A DNA stretch of 64,000 nucleotides from Stomoxys calcitrans. Taxonomy: Eukaryota; Arthropoda; Insecta; Diptera; Muscidae. The first letter of the stretch is position 1, and every line of letters begins with the position of its first letter. The notes beneath the pieces were generated by a model. It had not been told where the DNA came from. It made no database searches and saw nothing but the letters and a program-made list of their open reading frames with translations. Below, in pieces: positions 34,900 to 47,875 of the stretch. Location of the stretch: NCBI RefSeq assembly GCF_963082655.1, contig NC_081555.1, forward strand, positions 183,107,424-183,171,423, written 5' to 3'. The translations under genes and the position numbers were made by a program.

Positions 34900-36415
34900 T
34901 CATATCTTGTTTAAGGATATTAAGAATAAAAAGTGCGCTTTCTTTTTTTCGCTCGGCCTTAAAATCTTATTGAGATTCCATTGCAGAATGTTGTCCGGCT
35001 TTTGAGCATTGTTTAATGCCTTTTATTCAAAGAATATTATACAAAAAAAACATTTAAAAGTCAGCAAAAGTGTGTTGTTGCTAGAAGCAATTGACTGGTT
35101 TCCCGTATCGCTTAATCCTAAGCGAGAGATGTCAAATGGATCATGGTGCTTTACAACCATCCCAAATAGAGTAGGTTGTAAAGCACACATCTGAATTTGA
35201 ACAGGGCTCTTTTTGAGACGAATTGATTCATAAGCGCAATAGAAAACAAATCAAATCTTACTTATCTTATTCAAATCCAACTTATGCACCGATGCCAATA
35301 GCAACCAACAAAAACGTTTTTTGCTGACTTAATATTAATGAATTAAATATTAAATATTTCTACTATACTACTCTTTGAATAGAAAGCATTAAACAATGTT
35401 CTAAAGCTGTACAATATCCTGCAATGGAATCTCAAATAAAAAGTGCCGCTTGATGTTGTTAATGCGGAACACACATTTACATGCGGAAATAGCGATCCTG
35501 GTCAAGCTTCTACAGATGAAGAAACATGTTACAGTTCAAAGGAGCGATCGCCACGTGAACGTGATGGATTTACAATGTATTTCTTAGCTGATCAAAGTTT
35601 TGTATAGAAATTGTAATAATGTTGCTCCAGGTTTCCTTAAATTGTTTAATTATTGCAACTTGCTTATTTTCCAGTAAGCTTCGCAGAGTATCATCGTCAT
35701 CTTTCCAAGTCCCATCATTTTCTATAAAAATTCTGTTGCCATTGAGTGAGTTTTCTTTTGCTGAAATGAAAGTATGGAAGAATTGTGATATGTTCTTAGA
35801 AAGATTACCATTTCAACGTACCTTTTTGAATGTTGATAGCAAGAGACATTTCGATCATGAATGCTTTCTTACTTGTTTTATCTGCATTATATACCTTGCA
35901 TAAAATTTTGATATTTTACTTTATGTTAATATTACCTTCGGGAGTGTGGAAGTGTCGCTTAACCCAGAATTGGACTTCAACGGACCATCAGAACTCCGGA
36001 AAAAAATCGAAAGAGAAAGGCAGTCAGATGTGCGTTCTTCCCGCCGTTCGATACACAAACACGCAGCTGATGTGGGAATTTCGAGAAACGATTTGGTTGC
36101 CCGTTAAAATACATGTGAAATGCTGATTGACAATTTGTTTTAAACTCTGTTTTCGGATTGTCATGGTTTTTATTACTTTAGGCATTTTTCCAAACGGGGT
36201 AGAGCAAATGACCATGAAAATATGTTAAAAGACAGGATTTTAATTTCTGGAATACTACTGTAGCGAAATTATCTGATCAATAGGTTCCTTGTACGCATGA
36301 CATCGCATCCAATGGCAATCATTTCGAAATGTGGTTAAGCTCCCTCGTTAACTTTATTGTTCTGACTAGGCGCACATTACTGTCGTTTATATAGAAAAAT
36401 GATATGAAATATTAA
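34900..36415. other. No gene supported
   Basis: AT-rich DNA containing, at about 35470-35570, a diverged relative of the dispersed repeat at 26345-26640. The short open frames show no recognisable domain. Confidence 0.3.
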
Positions 36416-36419
36416 CATT

Positions 36420-36571
36420 ATTCATGGGCATATTTGCATTTGCAGTCATTTTTAGCAAACAACAGATTTTTAGCAGTCAGCCTGCAGTTTTAAAATTGCA
36501 AAAATTTATCTTTTACTGCAGAACTACTGCTGTATAGCAGCAAAGGTAACTACAAATTTTTTCTATGAGTG
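36420..36571. mobile_element. CACTCA MITE, one end
   Basis: CTGCAG/CTGCTG-rich sequence ending 'aattttttctatgagtg', the inverse of the left end of 51155-51839. Confidence 0.55.
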
Positions 36572-36674
36572 AAGTGTTACCAATACCAACGACCACATTT
36601 TTGTATGTGAAAATATTTTTTTATTGATTCAAATAACAGCCATGTGTGGGAGTACTCAAAATTTCAGAAGCCTT

Positions 36675-36852
36675 TTACTGTTGTTCGATATAACTACGTT
36701 GTGCGGTGACTATTGCTCTGAGTCGGTCAAAAAACAAGTTGCAAGCTGCACAAATGAAATTTGACGGTATTCCATTCCATGGTCCAATCCTCATCAATGG
36801 ATTTCTTCATGGCGTCCATACTGGCATACATTTTAGTCCTAACCTTGCTCTT
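36675..36852 (-). pseudogene. Tc1/mariner-type transposase C-terminal relic
   Basis: On the minus strand a tail reads MDAMKKSIDEDWTMEW and, after a one-base shift at a T run, DRLRAIVTAQRSYIEQQ and a stop. This matches the end of Tc1-like transposases (...L...I..EW ... SF..RL.AVI.A.GGYIE). No catalytic core remains. Confidence 0.55.
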
Positions 36853-37182
36853 TGATCTGGAATGTTTTCAGATCTTAAACCCTTTGGTTGACACTACGAC
36901 ATGGATTTCGTTAAGTTCGAGCCTTCACTCGCCATGACGTTTGCGTTAGTATGTAGCGAAGAAGTTAGTATGTAGCAGTCTATGACACCGTCGTCGGGAA
37001 CATCAGGAAAACGTTCCAGCGGTGGTTTTCGCCTTATTAATGTTTGTGAGGTATCCTGCCATGTTGAAACTTGTCCGTCGGAGTCGGGCAATTTCGACTC
37101 CGGACAAAGTAACAAAAAGTCAAATTCTAAAAATATTTTAGAATAACAAATTAAATTGTTTTATAGTTGACTGCTGCATTCA

Positions 37183-37391
37183 ATTTTGCTGTTTTTCAAT
37201 TCAAACTCGAGGACTTTTTGTTTCTTATTTAAGCTATTTATCAATATTCCGTATATTAAAATTGCGTTTGGTTTTTCATTTGAATATATCATATTTTGAA
37301 AATGTATTCCATTGAAATGCCAATTGTTGATAAATAAATTAAATAAAAAAAAACAGGAAGACCCTGAGCTTGAATTAAAAAACAGCAAAAT
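37183..37391. mobile_element. Inverted-repeat (foldback) MITE
   Basis: The left arm starts 'attttgctgtttttcaattc' and the right arm ends with its inverse ('gaattaaaaaacagcaaaat'). The arms are about 60 bp with small mismatches around a loop of about 85 bp. No coding content. Confidence 0.7.
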
Positions 37392-37879
37392 AAAAAAAAA
37401 CAGACACAATTTCAGGCAAATTTTTCTTAGTTATTCATGTGTTGTTTTTAAAGAAACCTTCGGCCGGGATTCGAACCTGGTCACACGGAGTAACAGCGAA
37501 AGCCGTTGCTGTTGTCTAGCGTTCGAAGCCATCAATACAAGTTCCAACAGATGCATAACATCGTGTGAAGTACGGAAGAAGTGTAAGTTGCAAAAATACA
37601 TGCATTGGGAAAAAGTACAGCTAATAGACAGAGTTGTCGAGCGTGGTTAATGTGGTAATTGTATCATAGATGCGTTTTCGATATTACTACGATTCAAATA
37701 CAACACATCAACGCACGGCCCTTAAAGCCATCACACCTAATATGGTCGAAAAGTATTCTAATCAAAGACGAAACGCGTCCCATAGTGGTTGGTGTTTGTT
37801 GCTATCTTTTGCTTTCATTTTTCATTTGCATCTACGATCATTGAGGTCGTCTCAAAAGAGAAGCAAACAAAAATAGAAA

Positions 37880-37965
37880 AGTTTTGTCTTCAAAAAAAAA
37901 ATTCTTTAAAATTTTGTCTTAAGAGAAAATTGCATTGAAATTTTATCTTTAAAAAAATTTTGTCT
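37880..37965 (-). repeat. Copy of the ~35-bp AAAGACAAAATTTCAA repeat, inverted
   Basis: Three phrases of the type 'aaaattttgtctt.aa' in a row, the reverse complement of the array at 59575-60115. Confidence 0.55.
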
Positions 37966-38431
37966 CTATGTAGACTTTCGACCAAAATCCTTACATATTG
38001 TAGGAGTCATACAGGAAATAGTTGTGTAAAATTTTTAGAAGATCGGTTGATAAATGCGCTTAAGAGCTCTAGAAGTAAAAATCGGTTTCTATCGGATATC
38101 ACCAGTGATCCGAAGCGTCATAAGAGAAACCTTTGTGCCTAATTTCGCGAGGATTGGTTGACGAATGACGATATTATTTCAGTATTAGTCCAAATCGGAT
38201 GAACATATATATGGGAATTATATCCAAATCTTAGCCGATTTCTTCCAATTTAAATAGACTTTGTCTCAAGGCCAAAACAAAATGCCTGTAATAAATGTAA
38301 ACACAAATGGACATGGACAGAAAGACAGGGGGACATAGGCAATTCGAATCAGAAAGTGATTCTGAGTCGATAGGTATGCTTGTTAAGGGGCCCATCTCTC
38401 TTCCTTTTACCACAATAGTGGTGTAGGATAT
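37966..38431 (-). repeat. HINE-B fragment
   Basis: Units with 'ataggaaaccttttgtgccaa'-like phrases around 38125, the 'gaatcagaaagtgattctga' block near 38345, and the terminus 'ccacaatagtggtgtagg'. The hairpin end is missing. Confidence 0.6.
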
Positions 38432-39074
38432 ACAAATATTTAAAACTTGCACCCGTCTTTTGAATAAGCTCAGTTTATAAACTGAAATTAACATGGACTA
38501 AGTGACCCATTTCCATCGCCCTATGACCTACATCAATAAGAAGTATCTATGAGAGCCTCATTCGTTCGAACACTATTGTGATTTCGGCAATCTGTTGAAA
38601 AGATGGAAAATAATAGGTAGACTGAATAAACCCATGAACGACGAATGGGTAGAAAAAGACCTAAGTATAGAACTGTCTTAGAAAAATTCTAGCTCAAGTT
38701 AGGAAAGAGGTAATCAAATGAAATTTAAATTGGAAAAAACAAACAAAAAAGTTCTTAAAATTCTTAGGAGTGGGATTTATTGCAATCGTTTTAGAGCTTT
38801 TTGCATTTGATGGTTTATATATTAAAAAAATTAAATTAATAGTGATTTGCCTACTACTTTTAAAATTGGTGCGGTTTTATGTCAAGGAAGTTAAAATTCA
38901 TTCTTTCTTCGCTTAATGGTCATAAAATAATAAAAAATTTGGAATAAAAGGAATATGTTTTTTTAATCATTGAATTAAAAATATAAGAAAATTGTTAAAA
39001 AAAAAATTAAGTGCTGGGAGTCGACTGCGGAGTTGGAGTCGAGTAGAACTTGCTCGACTCCACAGATCTGGTCG

Positions 39075-39200
39075 CTAAGCGGCACGCCATTCGAAATCGG
39101 CATAAAAAAGGAGGTCCCTTACCATTGAGCTTAAACTTTAATGGGACTGCACTCATTGATATGAGAGACATATCCACTGTACCTTAATACAATATTCATG
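39075..39200 (+). mobile_element. SINE, 3' body only
   Basis: Contains 'cggcacgccattcgaaatcg', 'aaaggaggtccc', 'cattgagcttaaactttaat' and 'actgcactcattgatatg', in the same order as the full SINE. The tRNA-like head is absent. Confidence 0.75.
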
Positions 39201-40790
39201 GGAAATTTGCATTTTTACATGTCGTTTTGCAAGGTTATCAGTATCATTATAACGATTTATGATACGATACCACAAACATTTTGTTCACTTTGCGGAGTGT
39301 TTGAGTTCGAAAACAATAGTCTGTTGCGATTTTCCAGCCGTGAGGCCTTAACGCCATCACGAATATCCTTCTTTTGCAATAAACTTCGAAACAATTGCAA
39401 TTGTAATTGCTAAATTATATAATAATCTGTCAATAAAACAAATATCATGCAGTCATTTCTAATTTGGCAGATATAACAGTGTGAAGTTGGTAACTGTAAT
39501 AGAGATGGAAATCATTGCGGAGGGTTTTACTACTGTCACCAAACATTTATTAGATTTTCCTCTTTGAATCAATATCATTTGGCTATAGAAGTCATTACGA
39601 AAACGACATTCAGTGTAGCCTATTCGTGCCATGTGGTATTACCGGAGGATTCATTGTTAAAGTCCATATGGTAGATACTGGTCTTTTTTCTGATAATTTG
39701 TTCGTATATAAAGAGTAAAAAATGATGGATGATATTTTATTTATTGAGTTGCGAAACCGATAATCAGTTGTTCGTTTCCATATTTTTCGCCTAGAATCAG
39801 GTGTACTTAATATTGGTGTTGAAGGGAAACAGTTATAACAAGCTGCCATTGGATTAGATTGTAGTTGACGACATTTTTGATTTTGAAGAGTTCTTTTTGT
39901 TTCGAAGACCTCGACTGATTTTTGCATTTTCATTGAAATGTTTAAATTGTGTTAAATTTCACTTTGTATTCTTGCATACGGGGCAGTCGATTGCGATAGA
40001 AAAATTATGACAGATAAGTGAAAATAAAATTTTACCCTGAACTGCAATCAGTTTCATTCATTGTCATCATGGGTTCTGTCAAAACTGTCCTTCGAGGAAC
40101 TCTTAACCCTTAAAAGTATACAGCGTATTTGGAATGAAAATTCTATTTTGATTTGCCTTACTCAAAAACAGATAATTCACATAGAACGTCATTTCAGTTG
40201 ACCTCCTTCCACATTTGCAATGGTTTTCATTTTGTATATTGACAGTTTAGTAATTAAAAGCAAACGAAAAACAACTGTAGACAACTATCGAAAGATAAAG
40301 TCTAACCACTTGAGGGATTGGTATCAGTTGTTATTATTGTTTCTTGATAAGCTGCCACCATAACTACCACCACTACCACTACCACTCGGAGACATCGCTA
40401 TTATGGCCAATTTATATATGACGGAACAGCAGCTTAAATTCTCTTTTATTTGGTTGTAACATCGAATTCTATGGGCTTATAAAGATAGGTCAGTACCTCA
40501 GAAAGAACAAACAAAACCTAGTGGCTCGCAAGAATCGCTGAGTAACCAAGTGAAAATGAAATTTTATCAATGCTACAATTCAAGCAAGTACATTTAGAAC
40601 TGAATATTGAGGCGGGAGTGTTTTTGAATTAAAAAAAAAACTTTGGCTCAAATATTTTTTTAACTTCATCTGAAGTCAAATGTTGCTCTGGCATTGCCGT
40701 TTAGAAAATTTCGTATGCAAAAAAGTTGTAATTTAAAATTTTGATTTGTACATTTGATTATAAAAATTTTTTATTTTCACTTACAGTTGT
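39201..40790. other. No gene supported
   Basis: Apparently single-copy. A 107-codon minus-strand open frame (39933-39610) has no recognisable domain, and neither splice context nor a paralogue supports it. A short (accact)n run lies near 40360-40390. Confidence 0.3.
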
Positions 40791-41227
40791 GTTCAAAACA
40801 ATAGGAGTGCGATCCTATTAAAAAATAATTTTTTTTCTATACAAAAATTATTGGTTTATTAAAATTTTGTTACGTAAGTAAAATACGTAGCAATAAACTA
40901 TTTAATTAAAGCTACAACAATTTTAAGTATTTCGTTGAATCAATTTTTTCCCAAAATTTGGTGTTCAAAATAATAGGAGTATTGATACATGATCCCACTA
41001 TTTTTAAAGCAAATGACCCAAAAGTTGTAAATTCTTTAATAAAAACTTTTTGGTGATTTCGGCACATCTATGATGCACGATGTCTCAGTAATTTCCTGGA
41101 ATCTCTTTAAAGGGTGATCCTGGGATAGTTTTGAACGGATTTTGTGTGAGGCATTACGCACTGCGTTCTATAGGGTCTCTGTATTTGGCAGCAATGTGAA
41201 CAAATGCAAATTGACCGATTACCATTC

Positions 41228-41511
41228 TAAACTTCTCACATATCAATGAGTGCTGTCCGCTTCAAGTTTAAGCACAATGATAAGAGGCCTCCTTTCTCCT
41301 TTTTATAGTCGAGTCCGAATGGCGTGTCGCAGAGCTACACTTCTTTAGGGAGAAGTTTTAACATAGCAAAGTACCTCATAAATGTCGCCAGCATTAACAG
41401 TGCATAATCACCGCTGCAAAAAAAGTTCTGATGTTCTAGCCCGGATTCGAACCCAGGCGTTTAGCGTCAAAGGCGGACATACTAACTTCTTCGCTATGGT
41501 GGCTTCCAAGT
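41228..41511 (-). mobile_element. SINE inserted in the Tc1-like element
   Basis: All landmarks of the family are present in minus orientation: 'aatgagtgctgtccg', 'tttttatagtcgagtccgaa', 'gccagcatta', the B box as inverse of 'ggattcgaaccc', and the A-box region near 41490. It sits directly beside the transposase C-terminal coding relic. Confidence 0.8.
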
Positions 41512-41514
41512 TCA

Positions 41515-41930
41515 ATGTCTCCCCACAAATATTCAAGGGTATTGAAGTCAGGAGGCTGAACAGGCTACGACTTAACCTGGGCCGCGAGTACGGTTTTTTG
41601 CTCCATGGATTTATTAATGGCTTTTATGTCCGATTTGTGTGATGACATTCTCGTCTTTAGTTTCGATTTGTATTACCTATTGGGTAGGCCGCGGACGCCA
41701 TTCTAGACCCTATTTCACCAAATAATATAATTTTACATACGTCAGTCCAATTTTTTCAATCGGTCAATCAATATGTCCTTTAGCGAACTTAAAGCGTGCA
41801 TTAATAGTACCATTCTTGAAGTTTTTGCGAATAAATTATTTTCCAACAATTGTTTGGGAATTGTGGGACCAATTACAGTCAGATTAAGTCCCCCTTGAAT
41901 CTATTTTACGTAGGGTTCTCTTTGCTATAC
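41515..41930 (-). pseudogene. Tc1-like transposase relic
   Basis: The minus strand contains NGTINARFKFAKGHI-like text and, at its 3' end next to the SINE, PPDFNTLEYLWGDIEL. This is recognisably the SPDLNPIENLW block with the third acidic residue altered or displaced. Most of the catalytic core is deleted or frameshifted. Confidence 0.65.
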
Positions 41931-42469
41931 AAAGTCGTAAAATAGACGGTCATCAATAGTTGACGTTTCACGTTTGAGTCCGAGTGTTTCGGGTTTTTTC
42001 CAATAATTGGACATTTGCAATAATTTGATCGAAGCATCCTACTATTTTCCTAGTTTATCCATATATTTTGCATAGTATTTTGATTAATTTTCGTATTTTT
42101 CTACGTTCCACTATTACAGAAGTTGTTGTTTAAAATCTATTAACTACAATTGAAACAGCTTTTCTGTCACTTCTCTATTTTTAGTTTTCACTTCATTTAA
42201 TTTTATAATAAACCACTCATACTCCTATATTTTTGAACAATGCCATTCAAAGACCAAACGAAAAGCAATCAATGGCATCAAAAACATCATGTTTATTATG
42301 AGCTTATATTTGTAATTTTACTTCTTACATACCCTTCTTATCATCATATCACTTAAGTTACCCTCTCTTGTCCTTAGGATATCGCATAATATGTTAATTG
42401 CTAAACTTGAGAAGTAAGGTATTCTTTCAAATCATATGCCATGTATATCATCATACATTTCTCACAGGG

Positions 42470-43470
42470 TTCTTTTTGTTAAAGTTGGCGAATGATGGTG
42501 TCAAGTGAATCGGCTAGTCCTTAATCTATCTAAATGCAAAGTTATGACTTACATTTACCATTACCATTAAGCATTTACCATTATTATGCAGTTATAAGGA
42601 CCACTTTGGTAACAATTTTTTACGGGTAAACCAAGTTGAAGATTTTGAAATAGTTTCTGATCCCATACTATCATTTAAACATCATATTGGGTATATTTTC
42701 TCAAATCTAATTCTTAATTTGGATATTCTGATTCTGATTTTCTGTGTATTATTTGGGATCCATTTTATAACGAAGGAATAAATAGAATAGAGAAATTTCA
42801 AAAATGTTTTACAATATTTGCTTTAAGAATGTATTATACATGGGATAGTATGCCCTCCTATATATTGGTAATTGCGGATTTTTTAAAAGAAAGTAAATGC
42901 ATTTTTAATAAAACTTAGAATGAACTTTAATCAAATATACTTTTTTTACACTTTTTTTTCTAAAGCAAGCTAAAAAATACAGCTGATAACTGACAGAAGG
43001 AAGAAAGCAATTACAGAGTCACAAGCTGTGAAAAAATTTGTCAACGCCGACTATATGAAAAATCCGCAATTACTTTTTGGGCAACCCAACAGAACGACGC
43101 CGAATTTGTTTTTATAAAAGATTTGATTGACACTAACACTGACTGCTCAGATTTGTTGTCTCTCTTCCTAATCGATTTTTAAGAGAACATCTTTTGTTTG
43201 ACATTCCTTTCCATAGAACCTTTCCGGGATGAATGAATCATTAACGCGATGCCTCTGCTTATTTAGCTGTATTGCAAACCATATAGACTACCACATAGAA
43301 CGACACATTTTCAAGAGAATGCTTAGAATTTAGCTTGATAATGATAATGCATAGCTATGAAAATTTATACAGTTTTTGGCAATGTTGGAATTTATAATTC
43401 TAGTATATTGTAATTAATTAATGTAATCTGTAAGAGCATAGCTCGGTAGATGAAATAAATAAATAAATAA
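42470..43470 (+). pseudogene. LINE RT C-terminal fragment with a MITE inside
   Basis: The plus strand has CQVNRLVLNLSKCKVMTY-like sequence (seen with frame errors near 42500-42550), then VWDPFYNEGINRIEKFQK (about 42750-42800). It resumes after the MITE as NDAEFVFIKDLIDTNTDCSD and LLFDIPFHRTFYG, typical of the thumb and C-terminal region of jockey/CR1-type RTs. The 3' tail ends in (AAAT)n at 43455-43472. It is 5'-truncated and full of stops. Confidence 0.7.
42868..43073. mobile_element. 206-bp MITE inside the LINE
   Basis: 'gtaattgcggattttt' (42868-42883) is exactly inverted at 43058-43073. The interior is non-coding and AT-rich. LINE coding similarity stops at one side and resumes at the other. 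Confidence 0.75.
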
Positions 43471-43737
43471 AAAAATTGGATGTTTGACTTGTAATAATAT
43501 TGGGTGGAAGGAGTGCTATTATTTTGAACACAGCTGTATATACTTTTGTTGACGACCAAATTTTTTTCCGGATTTGTTCTTCTTGAAAACTTGCAATTGA
43601 TTTATGCTCAATTGGTTTGCCATTTTATAATGAATACATAGACTTATTGCTTACATGTAACCTAACATGTAAATGCTGGAAAAATCCGGTCGAAATTGGT
43701 CCAAGAAAATTTGCAACTCTTTTTTTATCTGATTAAA

Positions 43738-44262
43738 GACCGTGCCATACTTAGCGTGGATGTTGGAAGTCATGATAAAAGTATTAGCTCAAAATTTCAG
43801 CCTTAAATTGTTGAAAGCCTTAACAGAACACTCTGTGCACAATTTCAGCCAGATCGGAGATCGATTTATATTGGAGGTATACACAGGTTATACACTGTTT
43901 TTGACCGTACTTGGCACGTTTGTTGGACATAATAACAAAACACTGCGTGCAAAATGCAGAATGCAGCCAATTGCGGATAAAGAAGTCAAATCGAAGGACT
44001 ACATTACATGGGAGCTCTATCCAAATCTGAACCGATCTGTCTCATTTGCTTTCCCCAACGACCTACATCAGCAAGTAAAAATTTCAAGCAGATATCTTTA
44101 TTCGTTCGATCACTATCATGACTTCGACAGGGGTACAGACGGATGGACATGGCTAGACCGACTCAAAATACACATACTTTATAGGATCCCAGATTAATAT
44201 TTCGAGATGTTAAAAACGGAATGACTAGATTAGTACACCCCCCATCCTATGGTGGTGGGTAC
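43738..44262 (-). repeat. HINE-A, hairpin end missing
   Basis: About three units, then the 'cagacggatggacatggcta' block and the right terminus 'atcctatggtggtgggt'. It starts abruptly 200 bp outside the Tc1-like element. Confidence 0.7.
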
Positions 44263-44579
44263 ACTAATCATTTTTGCATTTGTTTTAATTTTATCTAAAA
44301 AAGTTTTCAAAGTTAGTTACCTTTTTGAAATGAGAAATTTATTTATTTAAACATTATTATAAGCGAATCAAAATGTTTGAATTAAAATTAAGAACATGAT
44401 CTTCAATAATTGGTGCTACCTTGAAAGATTTGTCTAAATAAATTTTGCCATTTTTTAGAAAAATTTTTCTTCGAAAACCCACTTTTAACAAAAAGGAGAC
44501 ACACTTAATGTTTAGTTTTAAAATTGGGTTTTTAAAAGAACATTTTTGGAAAATTTAAATAACTTCACTCATTTCTTAA

Positions 44580-44800
44580 CAAGAATAATAAAGAAATTTA
44601 CTAAAATTTTCGAAAAATTTCAACCAATTTTTTAATTGGATCAGTTAAAAATTAACTTTTTTTTTAATTGAATATAAATTTTGTGGTTTTTTTTTTAAAT
44701 GCCTCTTTCAAACGCCCTTTGTTATTATCATTTTCGTTATTGAAATAAAAAATTAATTGCATCAATTAATCAATGATTGAAGCCGATTTTTTTCTATACG
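44580..44800. mobile_element. AT-rich MITE
   Basis: Same ordered phrases as 27110-27322: 'ttttttaattggatcag', 'ttatcattttcgttattga', 'aaaaaattaattgcatcaat'. Confidence 0.5.
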
Positions 44801-44809
44801 CTTTAAAAC

Positions 44810-46900
44810 AATTATGTTTCAAAAAAGGCTTTTAAGAGTTGATTCAAAAAAATGTTTTCGAGCCCGGCGCAGTGGGGAATTAAGCTAGACGTCAGCAATT
44901 GAAAAGGTAACAAATTCATTGGGTGTGTATGCAAGGTTCGGTCCAATTTAAGGTGGTTGAGCTTATCGTTTTGGTTTGATATTTAATTTTTTTAATTCTA
45001 TCAATCAATAAAATTAAATATAGTGTGGCCACTCACACAATATAAGAGTTGTTCTCGTGTACCCATACAGTAATGTAGAAGGTGTGGGTGTGTGCTTGGC
45101 CATCGTTGGCTTAATGCCTACTTTTTATATCATAATTGCTAAACTCTTCGGTAAACTGTAGAAGGTGTTTACTTGGGCAATCATCGGTAGTCATATATTG
45201 AGAACCACCTATGAAATCTTTTTTCACTTTTGCTTGCCGTGATTTTTTTTTTAATTTTTAAATCGTAACGATTTGAGTGCCCCTCGTTAATATGCATTAG
45301 CCTTTGAGTCACTTCACCAATCTAATGTCATTTTTATTGCCAACGTTAAATACTTTTTACTGAGTGTTTTGCTTGCTTTTTCCGTAGATAATACTTATGA
45401 AAGAAAGATTTTCGTCACAATTGCAATCACAACTCTGCACATATTTGAAATAATTTTCTGGGCAACCCAAAATCACGTATTCCTTTTCTGCAAATTCCAC
45501 TGGGACTTTAATACTTTTTCTTTCATTTCCATTAACGATTATCAACAGCGCCACTATCACTCTTGATAAACGTGAGGGAGGGAGGGAGAGATGGGTGGAC
45601 ATATATAAAATAGCATAATTAAAGCTTTTTGCCTTTGCTTAGAACGTCACATGCCTCCCTCGGACCCACCACAACCCTACACACCCACTGTTTTAAAAAT
45701 ATCGCCAACATTTCCACTTGTTGAAGAAATTTTGTTTTGTTTGCTTCGGCATTATGCTTCGTGGACTGTCGTCATTGGCGGCATATCTTTGCAGATGTTT
45801 CACACGTGAGCCGGGCAAGTTCAAGGTTTCCTATGTAACACATATTTTTGTTGTAATTTATTTTTGGGTTTTCTTGCAAACGATGTCATTACCATGAGAA
45901 AAATTTCTTGAACGGACGTTTGTAGTTGTTTTTTTTTCTCGTTTATTTGGCATCAGCGAAACTCGGTCACATGCCTCGTTTGCGCGCCCGTCACTCGCGT
46001 TAATTGAAAACGTTAAAAGTTTTCCAAATAAAATTCTTATGTAAGCGGTGGTTAACGTGTCCGTTTGTTGTCCTCTTCGACTTTCAGAAACTCTATCCAC
46101 TTCCACTTCACTTTCTGTCCCAACAAGCTCCGTCGAATTGCAGTGCGCGCATGTTAATGGTACCGAATCTTATAACCAACTAACAAACACTCAACGTGAG
46201 TACTGTTTAGAATCGATTGTTTTGCCAATTCTTATGATTTGCACAAACATAAGAGCAAATACTCTTTGTTTTTCTTAACCATCATTCTTTTTTGATGAGT
46301 TGGGCATTCTCTTTAATCCGCGACTTTTGTGGTTCTACGAGAAAAAGAGAATAACAGTGAACATTTCTTTCCTTCACTCTTGCTTTCGCTTTGCGAGAAG
46401 TGAATATGCGCATTGCAAGCGTTCATGAATATAAATAATGGCGTTGGATAGAAAATCGCCATATCCACTTTAAGGAAACGGAAGCGATGTGCTTAAGAAA
46501 ACGTTGTAAAATATATGGGCAATTGTAATGGGTGTTACATTTTTACTGAAATATACGAATATATATATATTCCGAACAAATTTGTTTAAAAGCTTCATTT
46601 TACTTGAATTTTTTCCCCCTTATATATTGTCGTAGGTTCTGTCGGGATTGAAAGTGTAACGGCCATTAAACTTGCGTTACCTTTACAGTGAGCGAAAAAT
46701 TGCATGCTTTTCACCAATCTCGTGATTGTCTAAAAATGTCTCTTATTCTTAAAAATTTCCGACATAATAGGTCAGATAACTTTCGTTCATCTTGTGTATA
46801 TTTTCCTACCCCAATTTCATAATCTTGGAAAAACTAAATGCTTTATTTGTAACGGGCGTCGTTACACTTAAATGTAACGGGAGTTACGGAGTATCTTCAT
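44810..46900. other. Single-copy stretch, no gene supported
   Basis: No transposon motifs. GC-richer patches lie near 45640-45810 and 45950-46150. Open frames of up to about 80 codons show no recognisable domain. Possibly regulatory DNA between the two transporter genes. Confidence 0.3.
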
Positions 46901-46911
46901 CCATATATTTT

Positions 46912-47875
46912 TATACCCACCACCGTAAGAGGGGGGTATATTCCTTTGGTCATTCCGTTTGCAACACATCGAAATATCAATTTCCGACCCTACGAAGTGT
47001 ATATATTTCGGATCGTCGTAAAATTCTAACACGATTTAACGATGTCCGCGTGTCTGTCCGTCCGTCTGTTGTAATCACTCTAGAGCCTTCAAAAATTGAG
47101 ATATTGAGCTAAAATTTGACACAGATACGTTTTTTTTTGATGCACCCTGGTTAAGTTCTTGAACGGGCCAAATCGGACCATATTTGGATATAGCTGCTAT
47201 ATAGACAGATTTTTCGATAAAGGGTCTAATGCCCATAAAAATTTTATTTTTCATCCGATTTTAATGAAATTTGAAACAGTGAGTAGTTTAAGGCTTCCCG
47301 ACAACTGACCCAAATATGGTTTAGATATAGCTACCATATAGACCGATTTTCCGATAAAGGGTGTAATGGCCATAAAAACTTTATTTTTCATCCGATTTTG
47401 CTGAAATTTGAAACAGTGAGTAGTTTAAGGCTTCCCGACATCGGACTATATTTAGATATAGCTACCATATAGACCGATCTCCCAATAAAGGGTCTGAAGA
47501 CCATAAAAGCTTTATTTATTACCCTATTTCACTGAAATTTAAACAGTGGGTTATTTTAAGCCTCCCGACATTTGACGTAAATATGGTTTAGATCGGACTA
47601 TATTTCGATATAGCTGCCATATAGACCGATCTCCCGATAAGGGGACTGAAGCCCATAAAAGCTTTTTTTATTACCCGATTTCGCTGAAATATAAAACAGT
47701 GGGTTATTTTAAGCCTCACGATATCCGACCTTAATATTGTTCAGACCGGTTTATAATTGGATATATCTACCAAAAAGACCAATATTTTGTTCCACAAAAT
47801 TGAATAGTTACATATGTTAGACAACTCAATGTCCGTGGCGAATTTGGGTGCTTAAGTTATCCAACCTTTTACTTG
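46912..47875 (+). repeat. HINE-A, near full length
   Basis: Starts 'tatacccaccaccgtaagag'. Units are marked by 'tatagac.gat' near 47200, 47337, 47469 and 47621. It ends in 'acttg' with the terminal hairpin decayed. Confidence 0.75.

Larger units (their letters stand above)
40794..43536 (-). mobile_element. Tc1-like transposon carrying nested insertions
   Basis: Termini 'cagttgtgttcaaaacaata' and 'attattttgaacacagctg' are inverted and flanked by TA (40792-40793 and 43537-43538). Second inner copies of the repeat lie at about 40962 ('gtgttcaaaataataggagt') and, inverted, near 42210-42230, so the element had paired repeats at each end. The minus-strand transposase is a relic (41515-41930). A SINE, and a LINE that itself carries a MITE, are inserted, which explains the 2743-bp length against about 1.4-1.7 kb for typical Tc1 elements. 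Confidence 0.8.

Noticed and set aside
37450..37530. tRNA-like segment 'ggattcgaacctggtcac' on the minus strand
   Set aside because: Has a good B box but no acceptable A box or cloverleaf upstream; more likely a remnant of another tRNA-derived repeat.
39610..39933. 107-codon minus-strand open frame
   Set aside because: Looks protein-like in composition, but there is no recognisable domain, paralogue or splice support.
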